DNA of 64,000 nt from Trinickia violacea (GCF_005280735.1 NZ_CP040077.1:1612001-1676000), one strand, 5' to 3'; shown: positions 26,656 through 36,008, counted from the stretch's first letter. The notes: a model not told the origin generated them from the sequence alone. Translations and numbers: made by a program.

Positions 26656-26715
26656 GTGCACAACAAAGTCTGCTGGAACGTAAGGTTCGCCCTTCGTGTA
26701 CAACAAAGTCTGCTG
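26656..26715. repeat. 20-bp direct repeat, two copies, 40-bp period
   Basis: Copies at 26656-26675 and 26696-26715 read GTG(C/T)ACAACAAAGTCTGCTG and differ at one base. They start just after the tandem terminators, where the composition changes to that of the accessory region. They could be recombinase arm sites, a protein-binding iteron pair, or a target duplication. Confidence 0.6.
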
Positions 26716-27064
26716 CTTTCCAAAAATCCGTTGCGCGTTGCACAATTTCGACGAGGTTCCAGCTATCCGTAATTTAGCTTCGATGGGCCGAGAGTGCGGG
26801 TTTGCTTCAATCGGGGACGAGTCGTTTCTGAACGCATGGAAGCCGGATGCGGTGATTGACGTGCACGGCGGCGTTCTCAACTTGTTCAGGCGTTTCACCC
26901 ATACCGGCACATACTTTTGCCGCGGCCATGGAGCAACCAGACACCAGGCCGTCCTAGATGTGGGGAGTCGGTGCAAATCGATCCGCAGGCGAGTCGAGAA
27001 AGCCCTCCATCAACATGGGGACCGCATCACGCGCACACACCGAACTCATCACGATCCCGAGGAT
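26716..27064. other. Region without a recognisable gene
   Basis: About 350 nt. Open frames exist on both strands (about 108 and 148 codons), but neither has recognisable motifs, a ribosome site or consistent third-position bias. Possibly decayed mobile-element sequence. Confidence 0.4.
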
Positions 27065-27631
27065 TTATTCTGCTCCACCCGATTTGCGGCTGCGCTTTCG
27101 AACGATGCGCGACGTGCCCGAACTCCTCGCAGGTTTTTCTGAAATTTTTGCAATGAAGGCGTCGATTGCGGAAGTTGCCGTTGACAGGAATGTTGAGGAC
27201 GCTCCTCCAACGATGCCGGCTGCGGTAAGGAGTGCGTCGGTCGGGTTTGGACAATACGCAGCGGCCACGACGGAGAGTACGAAGCCAGATGGCACCCCCG
27301 ACAACAGACGATTTCGCAAATAACTCACATGCTCCTTCGACGCGGGTTCTTTGCCCAAAAGTGTCAGGCCAAGGCGTTCATCGTCGCGAAGCTTGGATGC
27401 TACGAAAGCCAAGACCCCGATTGTTCCACCCAGTACGCCATTCGACGTTCCACGCCATGACAGAGGCAAAATATGTTTGAACAGGTCATATGCCGGTGTA
27501 GCGAGAAGGAAAGCGATCGCCATGGCAAAACCAGCCACTGATACCTGCAAGCGCCAACCTTCTAGCGCGTCAGGCGCGTGAGCAGTGGTCGTCTGAACGT
27601 CCGAATCGTGTTCGTTTGTGTCTTTTTGCAC
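27065..27631 (-). CDS. Small multi-pass membrane protein, unknown
   Basis: 188 residues from a GTG start that has GGGGAG 5 nt upstream; the open frame reaches further back to 27958, but the added part has no membrane or domain character. Predicted helices by eye: about 33-55 (VSVAGFAMAIAFLLATPAYD), 66-85 (SNGVLGGTIGVLAFVAS), 120-135 (GFVLSVVAAAYC) and 141-160 (LLTAAGIVGGASSTFL). The C-terminal tail is strongly basic (RIVRKRSRKSGG). Divergent from the DUF4062 NTPase module. No family is recognised; it could be a membrane effector or an unrelated cargo gene. Confidence 0.55.
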   Translation of the reverse strand: MQKDTNEHDSDVQTTTAHAPDALEGWRLQVSVAGFAMAIAFLLATPAYDLFKHILPLSWRGTSNGVLGGTIGVLAFVASKLRDDERLGLTLLGKEPASKEHVSYLRNRLLSGVPSGFVLSVVAAAYCPNPTDALLTAAGIVGGASSTFLSTATSAIDAFIAKISEKPARSSGTSRIVRKRSRKSGGAE

Positions 27632-28153
27632 TAGTTCTCCCCAGATGGTGAATCGATGGGCTGACGCGACTAACGGTTGATTCGAGCGAAAACCGTACTC
27701 GGGGCTTGCAGAAACACCGACAGATCCTGATAGGTACCGGCTACCGGCCGGCGTGCGCGGCGCAACATGCTGTGTCTGTCCCGATGAGGAAATGGCTGCG
27801 ATCTTTTCTTTTAGGGGTAGTCTCAGATCTCTCTGGGGATTATCGACGCAGCTCAATAAATCTTTAGCTATACCTACTCTCGGACAGCCGAATTGATTGA
27901 TTACTCGTCGAGCTCCCCTCGCTGGACACTCATCGCGACCCGTCTCTAATTCTTTCATATCAGTGCATACCGGGCAGGCACTGGCACGATTTCCCGCGAG
28001 TCATTTGGTATGCTTGAAGCGCTGCCTTATCGTGACCCGAAAATGAAGTTTCGAAAAACCTGACGCAATTTGTTGCACGACCACGTTGGACACGTTAGTC
28101 CATCGAAAGCTTCCCATGCTCTGACAAACCAAGCGAAGAAGTGAGAACTGCAG
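27632..28153. other. Divergent promoter region of the candidate defence module
   Basis: About 520 nt, lower in GC than the core genome, between the small membrane protein and the 370-residue gene. It probably contains both promoters. No operator, RNA gene or repeat was recognised. Confidence 0.4.
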
Positions 28154-29266
28154 ATGGCCAAGGTCAATATGCGGAGAAAAAGAAGAGGTGCCGGGAATGA
28201 TGCAAAGCTATTCTATAGGGGTATGGACTTAGGCGACCAACCACGCTTTGCTGCGCTGGCAAACACGGAATTTAGGGATGCTTTGGTCCGCGCGAATGTC
28301 ATTGGCTGCGCATATGGTCTCGATTACATTGACGGATCGAGGCAGCAAGTGCCCGTCATATCCCTTGTAGGCACTAACCCGGAGGGACTTGTTGACGCAT
28401 TTCATCAGTTTGAGCAGTGGGGGTGTATCGAAGACGGGGATGCCGTCGACATCTCAATCCTGCTCAAGAAGGACGGTACATATGACCTGTGGGTTGGTCC
28501 GGAAGTCCACAGACTCTTCTACAGAACGCTACCAAACGCAGGGCTACATCGATCACTCGCACTCAATGTTTCGTGGATCAAACGACTCGATTCGACCCAC
28601 GAAATGGTGCGAGACCTGAAGAACTATTGCGCAACGGCGTTTCACCCCGTCAAATTCCTGGCTGCGACTTGCGACCCAGCAAGAACGACTCCTCAGGGCA
28701 TGCGCACGGTTCAAGGGTGGAAGGGATTTGTGAAATTCGACCTGCGGGTTTTGGATGAGAATGATCACCCCGACGATCCGCGCTTTCAATTCGATGCGCC
28801 CGCGCGGAAGCGCGACATCCCCAACGAACCCGATATTTCACCCAGTGATTTGTCTAGATTGCGCGAGAGAACGCTGGATATTGCTTTCCCAGTGTCACGA
28901 GAGCGAGTGCGACGCTCGAATTTGCTTGCCAATGTACGTGCGATCACCGGATTCGATTTGGTGAAGGAAGTGCAGGTTGTTCAAGCCGTCATCAATCTGA
29001 TGCTGAGTGACTATCTTCACAAAGGCGACCGTCATTACGGCAGGATCAAGGGGGATTGGAAGAGGAGTCTTTGGCAGGCGGTGATGAATCATGCTGAAAG
29101 GGCGGACGGCGAGACCCAGCTTTCCGACCAGATTCCTGAAGTTGTGGCCAAGCAAATTGAATTGGATGTTGAGTACGCGCTTGGAAGTCAGCACCTAACT
29201 ATCCGAGACGTTCCGTTCAAAGAGCGCCAGATAATGTTCCTCTCGATGGGCTTCGTCGATGAATAA
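28154..29266 (+). CDS. Unknown protein coupled to the DUF4062-STAND NTPase
   Basis: 370 residues; starts MAKVNMRRKRRGAGNDAKLF with a basic N-terminus. It is soluble, mixed alpha/beta, with no signal peptide, membrane helix or familiar catalytic motif. Segments worth searching are VPVISLVGTNPEGLVDAF, DISILLKKDGTYDLWVGPEV and a C-terminal helical part KEVQVVQAVINLMLSDYL. Its last 8 nt overlap the start of the 1170-residue gene, so the two are almost certainly co-translated. Codon use is much less G/C-biased than the flanking core genes, suggesting horizontal transfer. Function unknown; a partner, sensor or effector of the NTPase is an inference from context. Confidence 0.75.
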   Translation: MAKVNMRRKRRGAGNDAKLFYRGMDLGDQPRFAALANTEFRDALVRANVIGCAYGLDYIDGSRQQVPVISLVGTNPEGLVDAFHQFEQWGCIEDGDAVDISILLKKDGTYDLWVGPEVHRLFYRTLPNAGLHRSLALNVSWIKRLDSTHEMVRDLKNYCATAFHPVKFLAATCDPARTTPQGMRTVQGWKGFVKFDLRVLDENDHPDDPRFQFDAPARKRDIPNEPDISPSDLSRLRERTLDIAFPVSRERVRRSNLLANVRAITGFDLVKEVQVVQAVINLMLSDYLHKGDRHYGRIKGDWKRSLWQAVMNHAERADGETQLSDQIPEVVAKQIELDVEYALGSQHLTIRDVPFKERQIMFLSMGFVDE

Positions 29267-32200
29267 GCCGTGGAGGTACCAATCGACGCGCGACCAGTTG
29301 CGGATATTCGTCAGCTCGCGCATAGAGGAATGTCGACGAGAGCGCGAGGTCATCCGAGACGCGATACGTGAACTTCGACATCAACCTATCCTTTTCGAAG
29401 CGATCGGTTCCAGACCCTACCCGCCTCGCGATTTATATCTTTCACGTTTGAGCGATTCGGACGTTATGGTGGCGATTTACAGGTCAGGCTACGGCTATAT
29501 CGACCTGGCCAACGATATGAAAATTTCCGGGCTAGAGGACGAATATCGATACGCACTCGAGGAAGGCATCGATACGGTCTACTACGTCTGGCGAAATAGG
29601 GAGGGACGAGAACCACGGCTGGCAGAACTTATCGACGAGATCGGGAACGGCCGGACGCTGGTTTTCTACGACGAGCCGGAACAGTTGGGTGAATTCGTCA
29701 AGCGGGACCTGACTGCAGTCATCACGTCGCGATTTTTGGCGGCAACTTCGCAGCGCGGAGTGCTAGAGGAAGGGGCGAGGCAGATTCTCGCCCGAGCTGC
29801 GACGCACTCGGCAACGATGGCCCCAAGGAACGAGATAAAGAAGAGGGTGCTAGATGCGCTTAATGACTCATACGTTGTATGTCTAAACGGGCCGCGAGGC
29901 GCGGGGAAGACAACGCTTGCAGCGCAAATCTCGGAAGATCTTGATGGTATTCTTTTGCGAGCGACGGGGCTCGCCCCAAAAGAGATATTCGCGCTATGTA
30001 CGGTGCTCGTTAGTGGAGGAGATCGTGATCACGTGCCATCGTACTCCTCCCTTGAAGGGGCTCGGCTAGCGCTGGCGTCAGCCTGGGCAGAAGCTTCATC
30101 AGCGAAACTGGTCGTCGACGAGTGCGACTTTGTTGCGGAACTTCGGGCCGCCCTCGTGGATGGGGGGGGATTTGCGAGAGACAAAACTCTTTTATTTACC
30201 AGCGTGGGCACGTCTGGCGATAGCCCCAACATTGAAATTCCAGCGCTTACTGCGGAAGAAGTCGAACTCATAGTAGGAAATCAATTCGCGGAAACGCACG
30301 TGCGAACTTCGGAACAGTTCGCCGGAACTCCACTTGATGTCCAGAACGCGCTCGCATTTGCCGCAAGGAAACCTGGCGCACTGCTCCCCGCTGACGTGCG
30401 TGGATCAGCAGGCGAAGTGCTGCGCTATCTTGCACTTGCGCGGACATATGTAACGGCTGACGAAATTCTCCGTCTACGAGCCGATGTCGAATACTCCATT
30501 GACGCATTGACAGATGATATCCAGCAGTTCGGCCCCCTCGTTGAAGACACTGCCCGCGGATATCGGCTAATAGACGACTCAACGATCGAAGCGGTCATGG
30601 CGGAATTAATCGCGAGGCCGCAGCGTCATCGCTTCTTCGCGACGCGCTTGATACAACTGGCGGAAGACAAGGGCGCAATTCGTTTGGCATACGCTATAGC
30701 TTGCAAATTGAATGATGAGAGTGAGCGGAAGTATGTAGGTGGTGCCATTCGTGAATCCGTGCGGCTTGGTGACATGCAAAATGCGATAGCGTTGGTCGAG
30801 CAGTCGTTGAGTTGGGCTATCGACGAAGGCAGCAAGTCGGAGGTGCTTCACCATATGCTGTCTCTCGTCTATCCGTTGGAAGTGGTTGGTAACACAGTTC
30901 GTGCTGCAGCGATGCTTGATCAGGCATGCGAGTTTGCTCGAACTCTCGGAGAAGAGTCGTTGCTCCTCTGCGAGGAGGTGCGCGTCAGTGCGAACGCGCG
31001 TAGAGCGCTAAGTGCGGCTGACGTCGAGAAGCTTAAGCAAATAAGAACTCGATATGCGGAAAAAGGCAACCGTTTCGATGAGGCTAGAGTCGGTCTTGAA
31101 CTATCCGCGCTATATGTTTCTTCAAAGAATTATGACGATGCTGTGCAAATCCTGCGCCCAACATTGGAGACGTTTATAAGCCTAGGCGACGATTACGGCG
31201 CCGACCTCGCCGAACGCAATCTCGCCTCTGCGCTATCCGAAACTGATGACGCGGAAGAAGAAGCCGAACGTCTGATTCAAAGAATCGCGGCTCGTACAAA
31301 GGCCGACCCTGAAGCGCGGCGTCAGCGCGCATGGCTTTGCAATGTTTTGACGCGTCGAATGCATAGCGCAAAGCGCTTTGATGAAGCAGAAAAGCTGGCT
31401 AGAGAAGCCATTTCGTTAGCGGAAGAACTCGGTGATGAGTCGCTGCGCGCGATAAACCTCGTTAATTTGGGCAATATCTTCAGAAGCAAGGCTGCGCCTG
31501 AGGATGCTATCGAGGCTTACGAAGCGGCCGCCTTGGCTGCTAGCAGATGTGACCGTCGAGATATACAAGGTGACGCATCAAGACTCGTCGCTCAAATCTA
31601 CAACGACTTCGATGTTGTTGAAGGTGTCTCCGACCGTCGACATCGGGCTGAACTGTACGCCTTGTCTGCCGTAGCAATGCTTCGCGATTCCGTGTATCAC
31701 GACGCGTTGGCGCGCGCCTACTGGGAACTCGCAGAGGCCCTCGAAGCTCTTGGGAAGATGGAGGACGCGGTCGCAGCGGTTTTCTCATCTGCGCACTCCT
31801 TTTGGCAAGACCGAGACTTCGACAACTTCGGTCGTGGGTTGCTCTATGCAACACGCATTGCGCTGCCCAATCATCGTGCCGCATACGTGCGGGGTTTGGC
31901 ATTTGCCCTCGACCTTGATCCAAAGAAGTTGACCGAATCCCTACTGGAAGATTTTCTTCTGCTTGTTCCGCGAATCTTGTCAGTTGCGCCGAAGGCAGCA
32001 TTGATTGGAATGCTGGGTATGCATCTTGAGTACGCGTATTCTCGGCTGTCACTTACGTTGCAGCGTGGCTTCGCGCAAGAGAGCGTAGAGAGGTTGAGGC
32101 AGTTCTCAGGTACGACGGAGGCGGGGAAAGAGCGATGGCGCGTGCTTTACGCGGGCATCGCGGTTGCGTCCGTGATGAAACAGAGCAAGCAACCCTATCT

Positions 32201-32771
32201 ACATCACCGGCTCGCGGAATCAGTGGTGAACAATGTACCGGATATTTCGTTCCGTGAGGAAGGAGACGGGTCACGCGGCTGGACGGTTGTGGCGAATATG
32301 GGGAGGCGCATTACCCTCTCAGTGTCTCCTCTTGACGTTACGCCGGCGACAAGTCTCGCGTGCTTCGTGCTGGCCGTTTTTCTTAAGGCATTCGAAAACG
32401 AACTATATTCCGAGTTGATTGGATCGGGTACCGACGTCAACGAGCTACTTATACAGGTGGCTTCTATCGATGCTATGCCAACCGACATTCGAAAAGTTGC
32501 TGATGATGCGGTGTCGCTCGAAGAGATATTGTCCAGACAAGTTTGCGTCGCGAGTCGTCGGTTGGGCTTCGAAAAGAACGTCCCTACCTACGTATTCCTT
32601 GCGTCAGATTTCCTCGAGCAAGTCTCCGTTTTTGGCGAGGGCGGGCACGCCCTTGAGTTGCTCTTGGGATTGACGCTGACGGAGGTGGTATTTCAAATGC
32701 TTCGCGGCCAAGTAGAGATGGAAGCGATCAGTCCAAAGATTGTTTCGCTCTTGCGAAAGGCGCGACCATAG
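29259..32771 (+). CDS. DUF4062-STAND NTPase-TPR protein, candidate antiphage sensor
   Basis: 1170 residues. Residues about 13-165 match DUF4062: LRIFVSSRIEECRREREVI, a SDSDVMVAIYRSGYGYI strand and SGLEDEYRYALEEGIDTVYY. A STAND/AAA-type NTPase follows: Walker A NGPRGAGKTTL near 208-218, Walker B LVVDECD near 285, a sensor-like LLFTS, then IPALTAEEVELIVG, a common linker after STAND cores. From about 450 to the end the protein is helical with TPR-like repeats (FDEAEKLAREAISLAEELGD and APEDAIEAYEAAALAAS). The N-effector, NTPase and C-repeat order is that of Avs-like and other STAND immune proteins. No nuclease or TIR motif is obvious, so the DUF4062 part is the presumed effector or signalling domain. 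Second gene of an overlapping pair. Confidence 0.85.
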   Translation: MNKPWRYQSTRDQLRIFVSSRIEECRREREVIRDAIRELRHQPILFEAIGSRPYPPRDLYLSRLSDSDVMVAIYRSGYGYIDLANDMKISGLEDEYRYALEEGIDTVYYVWRNREGREPRLAELIDEIGNGRTLVFYDEPEQLGEFVKRDLTAVITSRFLAATSQRGVLEEGARQILARAATHSATMAPRNEIKKRVLDALNDSYVVCLNGPRGAGKTTLAAQISEDLDGILLRATGLAPKEIFALCTVLVSGGDRDHVPSYSSLEGARLALASAWAEASSAKLVVDECDFVAELRAALVDGGGFARDKTLLFTSVGTSGDSPNIEIPALTAEEVELIVGNQFAETHVRTSEQFAGTPLDVQNALAFAARKPGALLPADVRGSAGEVLRYLALARTYVTADEILRLRADVEYSIDALTDDIQQFGPLVEDTARGYRLIDDSTIEAVMAELIARPQRHRFFATRLIQLAEDKGAIRLAYAIACKLNDESERKYVGGAIRESVRLGDMQNAIALVEQSLSWAIDEGSKSEVLHHMLSLVYPLEVVGNTVRAAAMLDQACEFARTLGEESLLLCEEVRVSANARRALSAADVEKLKQIRTRYAEKGNRFDEARVGLELSALYVSSKNYDDAVQILRPTLETFISLGDDYGADLAERNLASALSETDDAEEEAERLIQRIAARTKADPEARRQRAWLCNVLTRRMHSAKRFDEAEKLAREAISLAEELGDESLRAINLVNLGNIFRSKAAPEDAIEAYEAAALAASRCDRRDIQGDASRLVAQIYNDFDVVEGVSDRRHRAELYALSAVAMLRDSVYHDALARAYWELAEALEALGKMEDAVAAVFSSAHSFWQDRDFDNFGRGLLYATRIALPNHRAAYVRGLAFALDLDPKKLTESLLEDFLLLVPRILSVAPKAALIGMLGMHLEYAYSRLSLTLQRGFAQESVERLRQFSGTTEAGKERWRVLYAGIAVASVMKQSKQPYLHHRLAESVVNNVPDISFREEGDGSRGWTVVANMGRRITLSVSPLDVTPATSLACFVLAVFLKAFENELYSELIGSGTDVNELLIQVASIDAMPTDIRKVADDAVSLEEILSRQVCVASRRLGFEKNVPTYVFLASDFLEQVSVFGEGGHALELLLGLTLTEVVFQMLRGQVEMEAISPKIVSLLRKARP

Positions 32772-33247
32772 TCGAACCGGTTGAAAGTGCCACTGACCAC
32801 TTCGTGCAAGCAGATCAACGACCGGCAACCTCATCGGGCAATAGGCCCACACGATGTCTGGCGCGTTCACTTTCAAGTACATCGGACAAAGAATCCACAG
32901 TGGACTTTGATGTGAAAGGGTGATGTGGGAGGTCTACCTGAAGCTCAACTTTTCGCCTAGTGACCGTCGAACCACTTTGTGTGCTACATCGCCTGTAAAG
33001 ATCAAAGGGGGCGGTTCGGTCATGGCGAGCGCCTTTCTATTCCGTAATGCTGATGTCGATGATGTTGGGGTTGTGCCTTTCAATCTGCGCCGTTATGTGC
33101 GAGTCGCAGGTTTTAACGCGACGGGAAACGCTGCGCCAAGTGCCGCCGAACTCGGTGCAACGCAGGCGACGCAGTTGCCAGAAGAGAGAGGCCAGGCGCT
33201 CATTTGCATCAGCAATAAACCGGCCTATCGGACAGGGTAACTAACTT
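32772..33247. other. Intergenic region downstream of the NTPase gene
   Basis: About 475 nt. A 106-codon plus-strand frame is present but lacks a ribosome site and recognisable content. No intrinsic terminator was found after the NTPase stop. Confidence 0.4.
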
Positions 33248-34075
33248 ATGGAAAGAACCAGAACTCTCGTTGGCAACTTGCTCGGCGCTGCTGCAGTTGT
33301 CACAGGTCTGTGGATCGCGATCGCTGACCACGTCGCTGCCGCGACTGCCTGTCTGTCGGCAGGCATCTTGATCTTGCTGCTCGCGAATATCAACCACTTT
33401 GAGTTCATCAAGGGATTCGGTTTTGAGGCCAAGACTAAAAAATTGGACGAACAGATTGAGGAAGCCGACCGGCTTCTCGCGAAGTTGCGGCTGGCGAGCC
33501 AGTTGTTCGCTGACATCTCAGTTCAATTGATGGCCCGCGCGGGGCGGTGGGCTGGCCCAATTCCTAAGCCTGAAACCCAAGACCTTGTCACGCGGATTCA
33601 AGCACTTTTGGAGTCCCTCGACGTAAGGGGTGCCGACATCGATAAGAGCCTCGATCCGTTTCACCGGATCACACTTCGCGATCTGGCGACATCGTGTTTT
33701 AACGCATTTTTTGCTGAGCTGGACAGACATGTGGCGCTCGTCAACGATGCAATGGCACGGCGTGCGGCGGACGAACAAGCGCGGACGGGCGTGCCCATTG
33801 CATCCGACGATGAGCGACATCGTGCGCTTCAGGATGAGTGGAAGGTTATGCAGCAGTTCGCGCAAGCAACGCGGCAAGAGTTTGAAAACGCGGACCCATT
33901 TGCATTGGGCAGCCTGCTCGAACGTGCAGTTGCCGGCGTGCCCGGATGGAAAGACACGGACCGGCGAGCCTTCCTCGATGCAGTGAAGCCGATGCATGAT
34001 GAGTTGAAATTCTACGCGAAGCACCGGCGGATTAATGATGTCGGCGCGTGGCTTGCTCGCGAGTACGGTCACTAG
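33248..34075 (+). CDS. Membrane-anchored coiled-coil protein, unknown
   Basis: 275 residues. Two hydrophobic segments near the N-terminus (LVGNLLGAAAVVTGLWIAIA and AATACLSAGILILLLANI, about 8-27 and 31-49) anchor a cytoplasmic part. The latter begins with a predicted coiled coil (KTKKLDEQIEEADRLLAKLR, about 60-85), then an all-helical domain. No enzymatic motif is seen. Same strand as the NTPase module but about 475 nt beyond it, so membership is uncertain; two TMs plus a cytoplasmic domain is a layout shared with many membrane-acting immune effectors. Composition is intermediate between island and core. Confidence 0.65.
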   Translation: MERTRTLVGNLLGAAAVVTGLWIAIADHVAAATACLSAGILILLLANINHFEFIKGFGFEAKTKKLDEQIEEADRLLAKLRLASQLFADISVQLMARAGRWAGPIPKPETQDLVTRIQALLESLDVRGADIDKSLDPFHRITLRDLATSCFNAFFAELDRHVALVNDAMARRAADEQARTGVPIASDDERHRALQDEWKVMQQFAQATRQEFENADPFALGSLLERAVAGVPGWKDTDRRAFLDAVKPMHDELKFYAKHRRINDVGAWLAREYGH

Positions 34076-34199
34076 CTCTTGCTGCCCAGACGCCAGCCGA
34101 CCTAGTCGAGCGAAGGACCGCAGTACCTTTACTGTGTTGAAAAACTCCCTTCTCCGCGCCGCAGGACCGGTGCGCGAAAAATTGGCCTCGCAGTTCGCT

Positions 34200-36008
34200 C
34201 TATACCCCGCTCGTGAGCATCGGTTTTCCGCTCACAGCTGTTCGACGAAATGCGGTGCCGAGCTGACGCGCACGCCGTGCATCGTTGCCATGGAGATACG
34301 TCGAGGTCGTCGCAATGGACGCATGGCGCAGGTTGTCGCGCACCGCGATCAGTTCAACACCTTGGTCTAGCGCATGCGTGGCGTGCGTATGGCGCAGCCA
34401 GTGCGGGCTCGCGTGCCGCAACTTCGCGGCCAACCCTGGATTGCGCGCTTCTGCACGGTCGGCGGCCTCCCGAAAAAACTCACCCAATACTTGCCGCAGC
34501 CGCGTCGCACAGATGCCGTCACCAGCGGGACTGTCCTGCGTGTCATACCGGACCGCCCGGCGCGCCGCGTCGAGCGCCCCCACCAGCGTCGTGGCTGGAT
34601 GCCAGCGGGCGCGCGCGACCGGCAGGCCCCGTGCTTTCAAATAGCGGCGCAATGCCTCGCGGGCGAGCGGCGGCAGCGCCACGCGCCCGGGCTTCGCGCC
34701 CTTGCCGGTCACCTCGAGCCATAACGCGCCGCGCGCATCGGTCTGGATGTCGCCGAGCGTCGCGGCCACGAGTTCGTGCGCCCGCAGACCCGTCGCGTAG
34801 CCGAAATCGAGCACGAAGCGCAGCCGCTGCGCGGCGGAGTCGGTCCAGCCGACACGTTCGAGCCGCTCGGCGATCGTTCGGACGGTCTTCCACTCGCGTC
34901 CGGTTAAGGCCCGTCCTGAATCGAACGGCGTGCGCGGGGTGCCACCACGCACGGTGACGCCCGCAAACGGGTTGAGGACAACGTAGTGCTGGTTGACGAG
35001 CCACGCGAAGAGCGCGCGCAGTACCGCCAGTGCGTAGGCGGTCGAGCGGGCCGTGAGGCCCCGCACGAACGGCCGCCAGGCGGGTGAACTGCGGGGACAC
35101 GGCGGCCCGATCCATCGCGCGGCGGGCGCCGGGCGCCGCAGGAAGGCGCGGTAGGCGATCGCGTCGTCGGTGGTGAGCGACGAGAGCGGCGTGCGGCGCT
35201 CGACGAGGCCCCACAAGAGCAGCCGCTCGGCCTCGCGCCGGTAGGCGCGCGCGGTGTGGGGCGCCTCGTGCAGCGCGAGCCACGCTTCGATCGCCTCGAC
35301 ATCGTTCGTGGCGGCCAGGCCACACGTGTCGGCGGGCGCGCGGAAGCGCCCCCGCGAACCGTCGAGCGCGGTCGGCAGCGACTGGAGGGACCAGGGTCCA
35401 AGCAGCGCGCCTTCGGCGCGGTTGAGAGCAACGAGCTGCTCGGCGCGGCGGGTGAGGTCGGGGTGCGCCATCAGGAACGCCTCGACGGCGTGCGCACCGG
35501 TGACCCCGAGCCCGGGTATCGGCTGCCACCAGCGCCGCCGTCGCTGGATGAACAACGTCAGCTCCACGAGCGTGCCGACGCCGGTGGTGGCGAGCGCGCG
35601 CGTCGCGCGTGGCGTGAGCCACCGGCCGACGGTATCAGCGGGCCGCGGTGTCGGGATTGGGGTCGCGCGCAGCGCATCGAGCGCCGTGACGACTTGTGCG
35701 GCGGTCCGGGTGCGGTCGGCGGCTGGGTGAGTGAAGAGCGGGACGAGATCGTCGCGCTGACGGGCGGTGGCGCACACGACTATCTGGCGGCGGATGCGGG
35801 CGATTACGCCGCGCGAGGACTGGCCGTCGCTGCGGGCGTGGCCGAGGTAGCGCGTGACGGCGGCGCGCGCGGTGAGCCCTTCGTGCCAGGCGCGCAGCGC
35901 GGCGAGCGAGGCCAGGTTGGGGAGGTCGGGCAGGGCAGCAGCCGTTCGGGCGGAAGGTCGGTTCCCCGGCCCGGCGACCGGGTGGACGGGGACAGAGGCA
36001 GGGTTCAT
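34200..36008 (-). CDS. Large tyrosine recombinase (phage integrase family)
   Basis: 602 residues. The C-terminal 250 hold the catalytic domain: the first Arg in TGLRAHELVAATLG (about 407), H-x-x-R in HWLRHTHATHAL (about 532), and the nucleophile Tyr in ATTSTYLHGND (about 572) after LRHASI. Residues about 235-350 resemble the SAM-like core-binding domain. The N-terminal 200 residues form an extra domain like the DUF3701 region of large Burkholderia integrases. Probably the mobility gene of the surrounding accessory region; convergent with the membrane protein gene. GC-rich, unlike the neighbouring NTPase. Confidence 0.88.
   Translation of the reverse strand: MNPASVPVHPVAGPGNRPSARTAAALPDLPNLASLAALRAWHEGLTARAAVTRYLGHARSDGQSSRGVIARIRRQIVVCATARQRDDLVPLFTHPAADRTRTAAQVVTALDALRATPIPTPRPADTVGRWLTPRATRALATTGVGTLVELTLFIQRRRRWWQPIPGLGVTGAHAVEAFLMAHPDLTRRAEQLVALNRAEGALLGPWSLQSLPTALDGSRGRFRAPADTCGLAATNDVEAIEAWLALHEAPHTARAYRREAERLLLWGLVERRTPLSSLTTDDAIAYRAFLRRPAPAARWIGPPCPRSSPAWRPFVRGLTARSTAYALAVLRALFAWLVNQHYVVLNPFAGVTVRGGTPRTPFDSGRALTGREWKTVRTIAERLERVGWTDSAAQRLRFVLDFGYATGLRAHELVAATLGDIQTDARGALWLEVTGKGAKPGRVALPPLAREALRRYLKARGLPVARARWHPATTLVGALDAARRAVRYDTQDSPAGDGICATRLRQVLGEFFREAADRAEARNPGLAAKLRHASPHWLRHTHATHALDQGVELIAVRDNLRHASIATTSTYLHGNDARRARQLGTAFRRTAVSGKPMLTSGV

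Noticed and set aside
26696..27142. Plus-strand frame of about 148 codons starting at TTG inside the direct repeat
   Set aside because: Non-ATG start without a ribosome site and no family text; it overlaps the end of the small membrane protein gene on the other strand.
32920..33240. 106-codon plus-strand frame between the NTPase and the two-TM protein
   Set aside because: No ribosome site, no recognisable content, mixed composition. It could be real, but nothing supports it.
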